Source: Nocardia transvalensis NBRC 15921 (lineage in GTDB: Bacteria; Actinomycetota; Actinomycetes; Mycobacteriales; Mycobacteriaceae). Taken from it: 64,000 nucleotides of DNA. Within the stretch, counting starts at the first letter, position 1. The number at the start of each line of letters is the position of its first letter. A program made the translations under genes and the position numbers. The stretch lies in contig NZ_BAGL01000013.1 of assembly GCF_000308875.1 (NCBI RefSeq), forward strand, positions 62,001 through 126,000, in the 5' to 3' direction. This document shows positions 21,155 through 31,141 of this stretch, one piece after another. Under the pieces are notes generated by a model. That model was given only the letters and a program-made list of their open reading frames with translations. It had not been told where the DNA came from and did not search any database.

Positions 21155-21200
21155 ACGTCTCTCCTTCTGCCGTGCCGCCCTTGTTGACAGCGCCGGACAA

Positions 21201-21235
21201 GTCAACCTAAGTTAACCACAATTCGCAATGTTAAC
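21201..21235. promoter_or_regulatory. Candidate operator, repeated GTTAAC sites
   Basis: GTTAAC occurs at 21211-21216 and 21230-21235, 19 bases apart, with a related GTCAAC at 21201. They lie between the tandem TetR gene and the enoyl-CoA hydratase-like gene, in sequence much more AT-rich than its surroundings. Confidence 0.5.
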
Positions 21236-21283
21236 CGTCATTCTCGCAACGCCGGCGCCGGCGGGCCTTCCTCTGGAGTAGCC

Positions 21284-22084
21284 ATGAGCACTACCGACGA
21301 CACGACCACCCCGAGCCGATTCAGTGCCGTCCACGACGGTCCGGTGCTGCGGGTGACGATCACCAACCCCAAGCGCAAGAACGCCATCGACTACGACACC
21401 ATGGTCGGTCTCGGTGACACCTTCCTCGCCGCGGCCGAGGATCGCTCGGTGCGCGCGATCGTCCTGACCGGCGAGGGCGGCGACTTCTGCACCGGCGCCG
21501 ACCTGTCCGCGACCGCGTCGGAGGCGCAGCGGGGCATCACGCCCGAGATGACCATGGATTCCGCGGGCCGGTTGGTGCGGTCGATCGTCGACGCGCCGGT
21601 CCCGGTGGTCGCCCGCGTCAAGGGTGCTGCCGCCGGTATCGGGGTGGCGCTCGCGCTGGCCGCCGACCTCACCTACGCGGCCGACGACTCCTACCTGCTG
21701 CTGGCCTTCATCAATATCGGCCTGATGCCCGACGGCGGCGCCGCGGCCATGGTCGCCGCCGCGGCCGGCCGCCCGCTGGCCGCCGAGATGGCCCTGCTCG
21801 GCGATCGCCTGCCCGCGACCGAAGCGCACAAGTACGGCCTGATCACGCGGGTCCTCCCGGCAGCCGATCTCGACGCCACGGTGGAGGCCGCCGCCGACAA
21901 ACTCGCCCACGGCCCCCGCCGCGCCCTCGAACTCACCAAGCGGGCCCTCAACCAGGCCGCCCTGACCTCCCTCGACGCCGCCCTCGCCGCCGAGAAGGCA
22001 GGCCAGATCGAACTCCTCCAGTCCCCGGACTTCATGGAGGGCGCGACGGCCATGCTCCAGAAGCGAAAGGCTGTGTTCAATTAG
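21284..22084 (+). CDS. Enoyl-CoA hydratase/isomerase family protein
   Basis: 266 residues of the crotonase fold, which stabilises CoA-thioester enolates. The first oxyanion-hole region is TGEGGDFCTGADLSA and the second is VKGAAAGIGVALALAADLTYA. The first catalytic Glu of true hydratases is Val or Ala in this stretch, while INIGLMPDGGAA places an Asp at the second site, as in PaaG-like isomerases. An isomerase or a non-hydratase role is therefore more likely than classic beta-oxidation hydration. GGAG precedes ATG 21284. It is divergent from the tandem TetR regulator. Confidence 0.88.
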   Translation: MSTTDDTTTPSRFSAVHDGPVLRVTITNPKRKNAIDYDTMVGLGDTFLAAAEDRSVRAIVLTGEGGDFCTGADLSATASEAQRGITPEMTMDSAGRLVRSIVDAPVPVVARVKGAAAGIGVALALAADLTYAADDSYLLLAFINIGLMPDGGAAAMVAAAAGRPLAAEMALLGDRLPATEAHKYGLITRVLPAADLDATVEAAADKLAHGPRRALELTKRALNQAALTSLDAALAAEKAGQIELLQSPDFMEGATAMLQKRKAVFN

Positions 22085-22322
22085 CCTCCGCTTCGCTCCG
22101 CCGAAAACCGTGCGGGTTGCTTTGGGAGGTGCGTGCGGCCGCGGCGAAACTGGCTGCGCGGCGCGGTAATCCGGCACAGGTGCGCCAGATCGTCCCGAGG
22201 ATGACCCGAACCACGACCTCCAGGCCTTGGGCGCCCTGCTGCCGGGACCGGACGCCGGTTAAGCGAACGGCGCGCAACTCGCTTACCGATCTTGTGGGCA
22301 CCTGCGGGCTACTCTTGATGGC

Positions 22323-23348
22323 ATGGCTTACCTGGTTACCGGCGCAACCGGGTGCATCGGACGATATCTCGTTCCGGAATTGCTGAAGCGTAACGGCGAG
22401 GTCCACGTGCTGGTGCGGCCCGGCGCCGATTCGGCGTATCGCTTCGATCGATGCGCGCGGGAGTGGGGCGGCGGCGACCGGGTGCGGCCCGTGCGCGGCG
22501 ACCTGAGCGCCGCCGGCCTCGGCATCGATCCGGAGTGGTATGCGGCCCATCGCGGTTCGATCGACCACGTCTTCCACCTGGCCTCCGGCTACGGTGCCGC
22601 CGTCCCGGGTGGCACCGGCAATGTGGTGGACGCCGCCGAGCGGGTGGAAGCCGGTGCGCTCCACCACATGTCGACCGTCGAGGTGGCCGGCGCCGCGGAG
22701 GGCCTGTTCACCGAGGATATGGTCGATATCGGGCAGGCGCTGCCGACGCGGCCGCAACGCGCCGCCTTCGAGGCCGAACTGGCGGTGCGCGGGCAATCCC
22801 GGGTGCCCTGGCACATCTACCGGCCCTCGATCGTGATCGGCCATTCCCGCACCGGCGAGATCGACCGCATCACCGGGCCGTACTCCTTCTTCCGGCTGCT
22901 CCGCATGGCCGCGCAGCTGCCCCGGATCCTGCCGCTGCTGATACCCAAGCTCGGCGAAACCAATATGGTGCCGGTCGATTTCGTGACCCGCGCCCTCGGC
23001 CACATCGCGCACGCCGCCCCGGAGCCGGGCACGACCTTCCATCTCGTCGACCCGCGCCGCCAGAGCGCCGCCGACGTGCTGAACCTGTTCGCCGACCAAG
23101 CGGGCGCGCCGCATCTGGTGGAGGTCATGCCGAAGCAGACCCTCGACATGATGCTGCGGCTCCCCGGCGTCGGCTGGGCGCTGCCGCGCGTGGGCGTGCC
23201 GCGAGACATCCTGGAGCACAGCGAATTCGGCTGCTGGTTCGACAACCGCAACACCGAGGCCGCGCTGGCGGGCACCGATATCCGCGTCCCGCCGCTGGCG
23301 GCCTACGCCCCGGTCATCTGGAAGTACTGGAGCGAGAACTGGGTCTGA
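22323..23348 (+). CDS. Extended SDR-family protein without the YxxxK pair
   Basis: 341 residues. The N terminus has the dinucleotide-binding motif TGATGCIGRYL typical of extended short-chain dehydrogenases and of the N-terminal half of acyl-CoA reductases such as FcrA. The Ser position is present (HHMSTVEVAG). Where Tyr and Lys should follow, the sequence reads LPTRPQRAAFEAEL, so aligned positions 144 and 148 are Pro and Ala. HIYRPSIVIG and NMVPVDFV are conserved SDR segments. NADP-dependent oxidoreduction by the usual mechanism is doubtful. The last 35 bases overlap the convergent cyclase gene. Confidence 0.82.
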   Translation: MAYLVTGATGCIGRYLVPELLKRNGEVHVLVRPGADSAYRFDRCAREWGGGDRVRPVRGDLSAAGLGIDPEWYAAHRGSIDHVFHLASGYGAAVPGGTGNVVDAAERVEAGALHHMSTVEVAGAAEGLFTEDMVDIGQALPTRPQRAAFEAELAVRGQSRVPWHIYRPSIVIGHSRTGEIDRITGPYSFFRLLRMAAQLPRILPLLIPKLGETNMVPVDFVTRALGHIAHAAPEPGTTFHLVDPRRQSAADVLNLFADQAGAPHLVEVMPKQTLDMMLRLPGVGWALPRVGVPRDILEHSEFGCWFDNRNTEAALAGTDIRVPPLAAYAPVIWKYWSENWV

Positions 23349-24525
23349 GCCCGGAGTCGGGGGCCGCGTAGTCGTACCCCACCCACCGGTTCCGGTTGGT
23401 CCAGCCGACCAGGTCGTAGCGCCACCGGAACGGCCAGGTCCGCGCGACCGTCATGAACAGCACGGCTCCCAGCGGCGCGTAGTCGTCGTGCCGGGACAGC
23501 AGCGCGCGCTGCCGGCGCGGGGAGGCGGTGAAGAACGCGTCGAACATGGCGATCGACTGTTCGGTGGTCAACCGGCCCAGGCCGTAGACCCCGCGCATCC
23601 GCATCCAGTACACGAGCCGGGCCTGCCACGGCCACAGCGCCGCGACCGGATCCTCGCCCGCGCGCAGCGCCTCGATCGCGGTATCCACCAGCGCCAGCGA
23701 ATCGGCCACGCTGTATCCCGTGCACGGATGCATCATCCCGCCGCGGGAGCCGAACGGAATCGCCTCGCGCGCACCGTGTTTCGGCGGCGGCTGGTCGAGC
23801 GGATAGTGCGCGGCCTCGGTCGGCTCGTCGCCGCGCAGCCGAATGCCGTGCGCGGCAAGACGATTGAGCGTGCGGCGACGCAGCTCGTGCTGCGGCATCC
23901 CGCCGCGCAATCCGAGACTGGTCTCCTCGAAGATCACCGTGCCGTCGCCGAGCGGCACCGCGTACAGGAACGACGGCGGTTCGTCCGGCCCCGCCCCGTT
24001 CTCGTCGCGCCAGTCCAGCAGCAGCCCTTCGCCGTCACCGACCATCGGCGCGGCACGTTCGGCATCGACGAAGATGCCGTGCGCGCTGGCGGTCCGCCGC
24101 GCGCCGGGGGAGGGGAGCCCGCGGGTATCGAAGACCGCCCCCGCCGTGATCACCGTGCCGTCGTTCAGCTCGACCCGATGAGCGCCCACCGTCGCGGCCC
24201 GCCCCGCCAGCACCGTCGCGTCCTCCAGCGAAAGCGCGTCGTACAACCCCTGTTTCGACAGCACGCAGTACGGCCGCTCGATCCGCCGCGCGGCGGTCGT
24301 CCACACCACCGGCGCCTCGATCCGCTGCGCGATCGCGCTCTCCGGTAGCCACCCCGGCAACTCGTCCACCCAGCACGAGAACGTCGGCGGCCACAACCGC
24401 TCCGGCCGCGGATCCACCGCCACCACATCCAGCCCGGCCCGCATCGCCCGGTGCGCCAGCGCCCGCCCGGTCGGGCCCAGCCCCACCACGCACACATCCG
24501 CATCCCGGACAGGCTGAGTACTCAT
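23314..24525 (-). CDS. Lycopene-cyclase family FAD-dependent protein
   Basis: 403 residues. The N-terminal dinucleotide-binding site is VCVVGLGPTGRALAHRA, followed by AVDPRPERLWPPTFSCWVDEL, characteristic of the CrtY/CrtL lycopene cyclase family. GGMMHPCTGYSVADSLAL corresponds to the conserved HP-TGY segment. Such enzymes use FAD as a non-redox cofactor to form ionone rings in carotenoids. No other carotenoid gene is visible in the window, so a carotenoid role is inferred from the family alone. ATG 24525 is preferred over ATG 24534 because GAGG sits six bases upstream. Its 3' end overlaps the convergent SDR gene. Confidence 0.85.
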   Translation of the reverse strand: MSTQPVRDADVCVVGLGPTGRALAHRAMRAGLDVVAVDPRPERLWPPTFSCWVDELPGWLPESAIAQRIEAPVVWTTAARRIERPYCVLSKQGLYDALSLEDATVLAGRAATVGAHRVELNDGTVITAGAVFDTRGLPSPGARRTASAHGIFVDAERAAPMVGDGEGLLLDWRDENGAGPDEPPSFLYAVPLGDGTVIFEETSLGLRGGMPQHELRRRTLNRLAAHGIRLRGDEPTEAAHYPLDQPPPKHGAREAIPFGSRGGMMHPCTGYSVADSLALVDTAIEALRAGEDPVAALWPWQARLVYWMRMRGVYGLGRLTTEQSIAMFDAFFTASPRRQRALLSRHDDYAPLGAVLFMTVARTWPFRWRYDLVGWTNRNRWVGYDYAAPDSGLRPSSRSSTSR

Positions 24526-24565
24526 GTGCCTCATTCAATCAGCAGCCTGGCCACCTGCCGTCCTT

Positions 24566-24722
24566 GATTCCGGCCAAAAGCGTGCCGGAAAAAGATGGCG
24601 TCGCCAGCGCGCGCCCTCAACAAAGATGACGTCGCCGGCGTGCGCCCCTCGTTTCCCGGCACGCTTTTGGCCGGGACCCCACCCGCTGACGAGAGATTCC
24701 GGCCAAGAGCGTGCCGGAAAAC
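24566..24722. repeat. Dispersed palindromic element, copy C (three units)
   Basis: Units at 24566-24593 and 24695-24722 run in one orientation and the unit at 24651-24676 in the other. Between the first two is an imperfect duplication of about 26 bases beginning AAAGATGRCGTCGCC. The middle unit and its flank (CGTTTCCCGG and CGCCCCTC) match copy B, so these two copies share more than the core. Confidence 0.8.
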
Positions 24723-24754
24723 GGTGAGGCAGGCATGGAGTGACGGTCGCACCC

Positions 24755-25231
24755 CTACTTGGGGGTCACCCAAGTGGTGATGTCGGCATGCACCACCTCG
24801 ATCCCCCGCTTGTCGTAGATCGACACGGGCACGACCAGATCCCGACCCTCGGTGATCGCACCGAAGTCGGGGACCTCGGCGAGCTGGGCGACCGCCCGCA
24901 ACCCCGACTCCGCCTTGGTCAGGTACTGGACGTTCATGGCCTTGGGGATCCAGCGGTGGGTGGTCGGCACGGTGGCCTCGCTGAGCATGCCCATCGCCAC
25001 CTCGGCGAGGTTGCAGGCGGCGATGGCGTGGAAGGTGCCCAGGTGGTTGTGGATGCCGAACCATTTGGGCGCGGTCACCTCGCACAATCCCGGCTCCAGC
25101 CGCACCACGGTGGGGACCACGGTCCCGAAATACGGCACCCGGGCCACCATGCCCAGGGAGAACAGCGCGTGCCCGAGCCGATTGTCGGGAAGCTTCTTCC
25201 AGCCGCGATAGGTGGCGGTCTCGTTGGTCAT
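24755..25231 (-). CDS. DUF4442 hotdog-fold protein, putative thioesterase
   Basis: 158 residues with the pattern of the DUF4442 branch of the hotdog superfamily: FGTVVPTVVRLEPGLCEV, HNHLGTFHAIAACNLAEVAMG, and VQYLTKAESGLRAVA. The HNHLGTFHA helix is the usual central hotdog helix. Members are thought to hydrolyse acyl-CoA or related thioesters, but the substrate is unknown. No signal peptide or membrane segment is present. It is a single gene facing away from the S10 operon, with a three-unit palindromic repeat downstream. Confidence 0.85.
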   Translation of the reverse strand: MTNETATYRGWKKLPDNRLGHALFSLGMVARVPYFGTVVPTVVRLEPGLCEVTAPKWFGIHNHLGTFHAIAACNLAEVAMGMLSEATVPTTHRWIPKAMNVQYLTKAESGLRAVAQLAEVPDFGAITEGRDLVVPVSIYDKRGIEVVHADITTWVTPK

Positions 25232-25726
25232 GCCGCCTACCTTACTCTAGAGTAAGTTACCGCTCACCGGCCGCTCATGTGCGCTGGTGGCGGGGTCGCG
25301 GGCATCACACCGACCCCGATTTGGAGGGGCGTGGACGCCTCATGCATACTATTCGGGTTGCCTGCACCGAGGTGCGGTATGTCCTGTGGATGTATCAGCC
25401 GTCGGAGCGGGCGAGCAGTACCCACTCTGTATCCCGCCGGATTCGGTGCGGATACGTCCGGGACGGACGTTCCGAGGCCCACAGGGAAGTTATTCGCCCG
25501 GGCCGAGGAATGAGCGGATTGGCGACACGCCCGACCGCGTGGACCGGAAGAACCATGACAGATGAACAGCGGCGAAGGATCGGGTCGACCCGGTCGTGGT
25601 CAAGACGGATGCGTCAGCTGTGACTTCTCAGGTTCGGGCATGCAGATGAGGGTGCGTCGGGAGGAAACTCCCGCGGCGCCCTCTACACCGAAAAGCGAAA
25701 GCTAAGCGGAGAAAAGGACACTCAGC
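25232..25726. other. Non-coding region and leader upstream of the S10 operon
   Basis: No convincing gene. It must carry the promoter and long 5' leader of the ribosomal operon. TTGGAG (25321-25326) and CATACT (25345-25350) are 18 bases apart and form a possible promoter, which would give a leader of about 370 bases. A stable hairpin stands at 25648-25683. Confidence 0.6.
25648..25683 (+). promoter_or_regulatory. Leader hairpin with GAAA tetraloop before rpsJ
   Basis: Arms 25648-25663 and 25668-25683 pair over 16 positions with two central mismatches and one G-U, closed by a GAAA (GNRA-type) loop. It ends 43 bases before the rpsJ start and is followed by an unpaired A-rich run and the AAAGGA binding site. 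It may serve ribosomal-protein autoregulation. Confidence 0.55.
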
Positions 25727-26032
25727 GTGGCGGGACAAAAGATCCGCATCAGGCTCAAGGCCTACGACCATGAGGCGATCGATGCGTCTGCTCGCAAGAT
25801 CGTCGAGACGGTGACCCGCACCGGTGCCCGTGTCGTCGGGCCGGTGCCGTTGCCGACCGAGAAGAACGTGTACTGCGTCATCCGTTCGCCGCACAAGTAC
25901 AAGGACTCGCGCGAGCACTTCGAGATGCGCACGCACAAGCGGCTGATCGACATCCTCGACCCGACGCCGAAGACGGTCGACGCGCTCATGCGTATCGATC
26001 TGCCGGCCAGCGTCGACGTCAACATTCAGTGA
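25727..26032 (+). CDS. rpsJ: 30S ribosomal protein S10
   Basis: 101 residues, full length, first gene of the S10 operon. [19 protein letters not shown] and the loop [13 protein letters not shown] are diagnostic. S10 sits in the head of the small subunit and also joins NusB in antitermination. GTG 25727 is the start, with AAAGGA upstream. A short 14-base gap leads to rplC. Confidence 0.98.
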   Translation: MAGQKIRIRLKAYDHEAIDASARKIVETVTRTGARVVGPVPLPTEKNVYCVIRSPHKYKDSREHFEMRTHKRLIDILDPTPKTVDALMRIDLPASVDVNIQ

Positions 26033-26046
26033 CGGGGACTGTAGAT

Positions 26047-26712
26047 ATGACTGACAACAAGAACCGGCCGGCTACCGGCATCCTGGGCACCAAGCTCGGT
26101 ATGACCCAGGTCTTCGACGAGAAGAACCGCGTCGTTCCCGTGACCGTCGTCAAGGCCGGGCCGAACGTCGTGACCCAGATTCGCACCGAGGACAAGGACG
26201 GCTACTCGGCCGTTCAGGTCGCCTTCGGCGCCATCGACCCGCGCAAGGTGACCAAGCCCGTGTCCGGGCAGTTCGCCAAGGCCGGCGTCACCCCGCGTCG
26301 CCACGTCGTGGAGATCCGCGTCGCCGACGCCTCGTCCTTCGAGGTCGGCCAGGAGATCTCCGCCGACGCGTTCGAAGAGGGCGCGTTCGTCGACGTGACC
26401 GGAACCAGCAAGGGCAAGGGCTTCGCCGGCACCATGAAGCGTCACGGCTTCAGCGGCCAGGGCGCCTCGCACGGCGCGCAGGCCGTGCACCGCCGCCCGG
26501 GTTCCATCGGTGGTTGCGCCACCCCCGGCCGCGTGTTCAAGGGCATGCGGATGGCCGGCCGGATGGGTAACGACCGCGTCACCACGCAGAACCTCTCGGT
26601 CCACAAGGTGGACGCCGAGAACGGACTGCTGCTGATCAAGGGTGCGATCCCGGGCCGCAAGGGCGGCATCGTGATCGTCAAGAGTGCAGTGAAGGGTGGT
26701 GCCCGGGCATGA
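26047..26712 (+). CDS. rplC: 50S ribosomal protein L3
   Basis: 221 residues. [14 protein letters not shown] at the N terminus and the central loop [19 protein letters not shown], which reaches toward the peptidyl-transferase centre, identify L3. ATG 26047 is used rather than an in-frame GTG 18 bases upstream, since [16 protein letters not shown] fits the family. The stop overlaps the rplD start by four bases. Confidence 0.97.
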   Translation: MTDNKNRPATGILGTKLGMTQVFDEKNRVVPVTVVKAGPNVVTQIRTEDKDGYSAVQVAFGAIDPRKVTKPVSGQFAKAGVTPRRHVVEIRVADASSFEVGQEISADAFEEGAFVDVTGTSKGKGFAGTMKRHGFSGQGASHGAQAVHRRPGSIGGCATPGRVFKGMRMAGRMGNDRVTTQNLSVHKVDAENGLLLIKGAIPGRKGGIVIVKSAVKGGARA

Positions 26713-27380
26713 GCACCGAAACCAAGACCAACCTCACGCTGCCGGTGAAAGAGCCGGGCGGCAAGACCAACGGCACCGTCGATCTCCCCGCGGAGATCTT
26801 CGACGTGACCGCCAACATCGCGCTGATGCACCAGGCCGTCGTGGCCCAGGAGGCCGCCGCGCGCCAGGGCACGCACTCCACCAAGACCCGCGGCGAGGTC
26901 CGCGGCGGTGGCAAGAAGCCCTACCGCCAGAAGGGCACCGGCCGCGCCCGCCAGGGCTCGACCCGCGCGCCGCAGTTCACCGGCGGTGGCACCGTGCACG
27001 GCCCGCAGCCGCGCGACTACTCGCAGCGCCTGCCCAAGAAGATGAAGGCCGCCGCCCTGCGTGGCGCCCTGTCGGACCGCGCGCGCAACGAGCGCATCCA
27101 CGTGATCACCGAACTTGTTGCGGGACAGACGCCGTCGACCAAGAACGCCAAGAGCTTCCTGGCCGAACTGTCCGACCGCAAGAAGCTGCTGGTCGTGGTG
27201 GGCCGCGAGGATCTCACCGCGTGGAAGAGCGTCGCGAACCTGCAGAACGTGCACCCGATCGCGCCGGACCAGCTCAACACACGCGACGTGCTGAACAGCG
27301 ACGATGTCGTGTTCAGCGTGGAGGCCCTGAACGCCTTCGTGCACGGGCCCGCTGAGGCTGCACAGGAGGACAGCAAGTGA
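26709..27380 (+). CDS. rplD: 50S ribosomal protein L4
   Basis: 223 residues. The extended loop [18 protein letters not shown], then [17 protein letters not shown], lines the exit tunnel and is the site of macrolide-resistance changes in other bacteria; it looks wild type. ATG 26709 overlaps rplC and the stop overlaps rplW, each by four bases. Confidence 0.97.
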   Translation: MSTETKTNLTLPVKEPGGKTNGTVDLPAEIFDVTANIALMHQAVVAQEAAARQGTHSTKTRGEVRGGGKKPYRQKGTGRARQGSTRAPQFTGGGTVHGPQPRDYSQRLPKKMKAAALRGALSDRARNERIHVITELVAGQTPSTKNAKSFLAELSDRKKLLVVVGREDLTAWKSVANLQNVHPIAPDQLNTRDVLNSDDVVFSVEALNAFVHGPAEAAQEDSK

Positions 27381-27682
27381 CCACCATCGCCGATCCCCGC
27401 GACATCCTGCTCGCGCCGGTCATCTCCGAGAAGTCCTACGGGCTGATCGAGGAGGGCACGTACACCTTCGTGGTGCACCCCGACGCGAACAAGACGCAGA
27501 TCAAGATCGCCGTGGAGAAGGTCTTCGGCGTGAAGGTGACCAGCGTCAACACCGCCAACCGTCAGGGCAAGCGCAAGCGGACCCGCGCCGGTTACGGACA
27601 GCGCAAGAGCACCAAGCGCGCGCTCGTGACCCTCTCGGCCGACAGCAAGCCCATCGAGATCTTCGGAGGCCCGGTCGCGTAA
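27377..27682 (+). CDS. rplW: 50S ribosomal protein L23
   Basis: 101 residues with [19 protein letters not shown] at the N terminus and the conserved loop [19 protein letters not shown]23 lies at the tunnel exit and docks trigger factor and SRP. GTG 27377 overlaps the rplD stop by four bases. A 33-base gap with AGAGAAG precedes rplB. Confidence 0.97.
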   Translation: MTTIADPRDILLAPVISEKSYGLIEEGTYTFVVHPDANKTQIKIAVEKVFGVKVTSVNTANRQGKRKRTRAGYGQRKSTKRALVTLSADSKPIEIFGGPVA

Positions 27683-27715
27683 GCGGCGGGGAATCCAGAA
27701 AGCAGAGAAGAACTC

Positions 27716-28546
27716 ATGGCTATCCGTAAGTACAAGCCGACGACCCCGGGTCGCCGCGGCTCGTCGGTCTCGGACTTCGCCGAGATCACGCGCTCGACCC
27801 CCGAGAAGTCGCTGCTGCGCCCGCTGAGCAAGTCCGGCGGTCGTAACGCGCACGGCCGCATCACGACTCGCCACCGCGGTGGCGGTCACAAGCGCGCCTA
27901 CCGGATCATCGACTTCCGTCGCCTGGACAAGGACGGCATCCCGGCCAAGGTCGCGCACATCGAGTACGACCCCAACCGGACCGCGAACATCGCGTTGCTG
28001 CACTACGCCGACGGCGAGAAGCGCTACATCCTCGCGCCCAAGAACGTCACCCAGGGCACGCGGATCGAGTCCGGCGCCGGCGCCGATATCAAGGCGGGCA
28101 ACAACCTGCCGCTGCGCTCGATCCCGACCGGTACCACCATCCACGCCGTGGAGCTGCGTCCGGGCGGTGGCGCCAAGATGGCCCGTGCCGCCGGCATGAG
28201 CATCCAGCTGCTGGGTAAGGAAGGCGCCTACGCCGTCCTGCGTATGCCCTCCGGCGAGATCCGCCGCGTCGACGTGCGCTGCCGCGCCACCGTCGGCGAG
28301 GTCGGCAACGCCGAGCAGTCGAACATCAACTGGGGCAAGGCCGGCCGCATGCGCTGGAAGGGCCGTCGCCCCACCGTCCGTGGTGTCGTGATGAACCCCG
28401 TCGACCACCCGCACGGTGGTGGCGAGGGCAAGACCTCCGGTGGTCGCCACCCGGTCAGCCCGTGGGGTCAGCCCGAGGGCCGCACTCGTAAACCCAACCG
28501 TCCGAGCGACAAGCTCATCGTCCGCCGTCGCGGCAAGAAGCGCTAA
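27716..28546 (+). CDS. rplB: 50S ribosomal protein L2
   Basis: 276 residues. [36 protein letters not shown] and the C-terminal [20 protein letters not shown], which contains the conserved His near the peptidyl-transferase centre, are all present. L2 joins the subunits and supports tRNA binding. It is separated from rpsS by a short gap carrying AGAGGAGG. Confidence 0.98.
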   Translation: MAIRKYKPTTPGRRGSSVSDFAEITRSTPEKSLLRPLSKSGGRNAHGRITTRHRGGGHKRAYRIIDFRRLDKDGIPAKVAHIEYDPNRTANIALLHYADGEKRYILAPKNVTQGTRIESGAGADIKAGNNLPLRSIPTGTTIHAVELRPGGGAKMARAAGMSIQLLGKEGAYAVLRMPSGEIRRVDVRCRATVGEVGNAEQSNINWGKAGRMRWKGRRPTVRGVVMNPVDHPHGGGEGKTSGGRHPVSPWGQPEGRTRKPNRPSDKLIVRRRGKKR

Positions 28547-28561
28547 AGAGGAGGTTAAGAC

Positions 28562-28843
28562 ATGCCACGCAGCCTGAAGAAGGGCCCGTTCGTCGACGAA
28601 CACCTCCTCAAGAAGGTGGACGTCCAGAACGAGAAGAACACCAAGCAGGTCATCAAGACCTGGTCGCGTCGTTCGACCATCATCCCCGATTTCATCGGCC
28701 ACACCTTCGCCGTCCACGACGGCCGCAAGCACGTGCCGGTGTTCGTGTCGGAGAACATGGTCGGGCACAAGCTCGGTGAGTTCGCGCCGACCAGGACCTT
28801 CAAGAGCCACGTCAAGGAAGATCGGAAGAGCAAGCGGCGATGA
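28562..28843 (+). CDS. rpsS: 30S ribosomal protein S19
   Basis: 93 residues. [19 protein letters not shown] and the C-terminal [16 protein letters not shown] are diagnostic of S19, which forms a complex with S13 in the head of the small subunit. AGAGGAGG stands upstream of ATG 28562. The stop overlaps rplV by four bases. Confidence 0.98.
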   Translation: MPRSLKKGPFVDEHLLKKVDVQNEKNTKQVIKTWSRRSTIIPDFIGHTFAVHDGRKHVPVFVSENMVGHKLGEFAPTRTFKSHVKEDRKSKRR

Positions 28844-29238
28844 GCACTGAAACTCAGAACCCGACCGCGCGCGCGACCGCCAAGTTCGTCCGCGTGACGC
28901 CGATGAAGGCCCGCCGGGTCGTGGACCTGGTCCGCGGCAAGCGGGTCGAGGATGCGCTGAACATCCTGCGGTTCGCGCCGCAGGCCGCCAGCGAGCCGGT
29001 CGCGAAGGTTGTGGCCAGCGCCGCGGCGAACGCGGAGAACAACCTCGGCCTGAATCCGGACACCCTGGTCATCTCGACGGCGTATGTCGACGAGGGCGCG
29101 ACCATGAAGCGTTTCCAGCCGCGGGCCCAGGGCCGCGCGTTCCGGATCCGCAAGCGCACCAGCCACATCACCATCGAGGTCGAGAGCGTCGCCAGCGCCG
29201 CCCCGGCTCGCAGCCGCCGGAAGGGAGGGGCTAAGTAA
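28840..29238 (+). CDS. rplV: 50S ribosomal protein L22
   Basis: 132 residues. [20 protein letters not shown] and the hairpin region [19 protein letters not shown], which lines the exit tunnel, identify L22. The tail after ITIEVES is a short Ala/Arg-rich extension common in actinobacteria. The stop TAA touches the rpsC start directly. Confidence 0.97.
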   Translation: MSTETQNPTARATAKFVRVTPMKARRVVDLVRGKRVEDALNILRFAPQAASEPVAKVVASAAANAENNLGLNPDTLVISTAYVDEGATMKRFQPRAQGRAFRIRKRTSHITIEVESVASAAPARSRRKGGAK

Positions 29239-30042
<804 letters not shown>

Positions 30043-30045
30043 CCA

Positions 30046-30462
30046 ATGCTGATGCCTCGCAAGGTCAAGCACCGCAAGCAGCATCACCCCAAGCGTTCCG
30101 GCATGGCCAAGGGCGGCACCTCGGTGTCGTTCGGCGACTACGGCATCCAGGCCCTCGAGCCCGCCTACGTCACCAACCGGCAGATCGAGTCCGCTCGTAT
30201 CGCGATGAACCGCCACATCAAGCGTGGCGGCAAGGTCTGGATCAACATCTACCCGGACCGCCCGCTGACCAAGAAGCCCGCCGAGACCCGCATGGGTTCC
30301 GGTAAGGGTTCGCCGGAGTGGTGGGTCGCGAACGTGAAGCCGGGCCGGGTCATGTTCGAGATGTCGTACCCGAACGAGGAGACCGCTCGCGAGGCCCTGC
30401 GCCGCGCGATGCACAAGCTCCCGATGAAGTGCAGGATCGTGACCCGGGAGGAGCAGTTCTGA
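30046..30462 (+). CDS. rplP: 50S ribosomal protein L16
   Basis: 138 residues starting [15 protein letters not shown], close to the usual MLxPxRxKxRK pattern. [20 protein letters not shown] and [19 protein letters not shown] are conserved. L16 helps position A-site tRNA. The TGA at 30460-30462 shares its A with the rpmC ATG. Confidence 0.98.
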   Translation: MLMPRKVKHRKQHHPKRSGMAKGGTSVSFGDYGIQALEPAYVTNRQIESARIAMNRHIKRGGKVWINIYPDRPLTKKPAETRMGSGKGSPEWWVANVKPGRVMFEMSYPNEETAREALRRAMHKLPMKCRIVTREEQF

Positions 30463-30701
30463 TGGCTACCGCCAATCCGGCCGCAGAGCTCCGTGAGCTC
30501 GACAACGAGGCCCTCGTCGCGAAACTGCGTGAGTCCAAGGAAGAGCTGTTCAACCTGCGCTTCCAGATGGCGACCGGTCAGTTGCAGAACAACCGGCGTC
30601 TGCGTGTGGTCCGCCACGAGATCGCGCGTATCTACACGGTCATGCGCGAGCGCGAGCTCGGCCTGGCCTCCGGCCCCGAAGGCGAGGGAGACGCGGCATG
30701 A
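30462..30701 (+). CDS. rpmC: 50S ribosomal protein L29
   Basis: 79 residues, a two-helix coiled coil with the family pattern [20 protein letters not shown], then [19 protein letters not shown]. It binds near the tunnel exit beside L23. ATG 30462 overlaps rplP by one base. The C terminus has a short acidic tail (GPEGEGDAA). It overlaps rpsQ by four bases. Confidence 0.95.
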   Translation: MATANPAAELRELDNEALVAKLRESKEELFNLRFQMATGQLQNNRRLRVVRHEIARIYTVMRERELGLASGPEGEGDAA

Positions 30702-30994
30702 GTGACGCGAAGGGCCCGGCCAAGACGCCGGCCAAAGAGGAGGAGCGTGGCAGCCGCAAGGTTCGCGTCGGCTACGTCGTCTCCGACAAGATGAACAAGA
30801 CGATCGTCGTCGAGCTGGAAGACCGTCACCGGCACCCGCTCTACGGCAAGATCATCCGCACCACCTCCAAGGTGAAGGCGCACGACGAGAACGAGGTAGC
30901 CGGCGTCGGCGACCGCGTAACGCTGATGGAAACCCGCCCCCTGTCCGCCACCAAGCGCTGGCGGCTGGTGGAGGTCCTGGAGCGGGCCAAGTAA
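30698..30994 (+). CDS. rpsQ: 30S ribosomal protein S17
   Basis: 98 residues. An N-terminal extension of about 20 residues ([17 protein letters not shown]) precedes the S17 core [19 protein letters not shown], with [20 protein letters not shown]17 binds 16S rRNA early in assembly. It is the last gene of the operon; a strong terminator follows within 30 bases, and rplN is not present, as is usual in mycolic-acid actinobacteria. Confidence 0.97.
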   Translation: MSDAKGPAKTPAKEEERGSRKVRVGYVVSDKMNKTIVVELEDRHRHPLYGKIIRTTSKVKAHDENEVAGVGDRVTLMETRPLSATKRWRLVEVLERAK

Positions 30995-31020
30995 GCCCCT
31001 CCACCTCGGCTGAGTCGAAA

Positions 31021-31057
31021 CCGAAGGCCCGCTTCCCGATGGGAAGCGGGCCTTCGG
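31021..31057 (+). terminator. Terminator of the S10 operon
   Basis: A perfect 17-bp stem, arms 31021-31037 and 31041-31057, with a three-base GAT loop, begins 27 bases after the rpsQ stop. Only a weak T-containing tail follows (CGTTGGTTCGG), as is common in actinobacteria. Confidence 0.9.
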
Positions 31058-31095
31058 CGTTGGTTCGGACATTCTCGCTGCTCAGCGGCATGATT

Positions 31096-31134
31096 TTTGA
31101 GGAAGTACAGTTAGTGTAAGTATGCTTCCTCAAA
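31096..31134. repeat. 10-bp inverted repeat at the edge of the accessory region
   Basis: TTTGAGGAAG (31096-31105) and CTTCCTCAAA (31125-31134) form a perfect inverted repeat with an AT-rich 19-base loop. It lies between the S10 terminator and the end of a leftward small gene. T residues precede it on the plus strand rather than following, so a simple terminator is unlikely. Confidence 0.5.
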
Positions 31135-31141
31135 CTTCGAC

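Noticed and set aside
22085-22322. A possible small gene between the enoyl-CoA hydratase-like and SDR genes
   Set aside because: Open frames there lack start context and any recognisable pattern; the stretch is probably only a promoter region.
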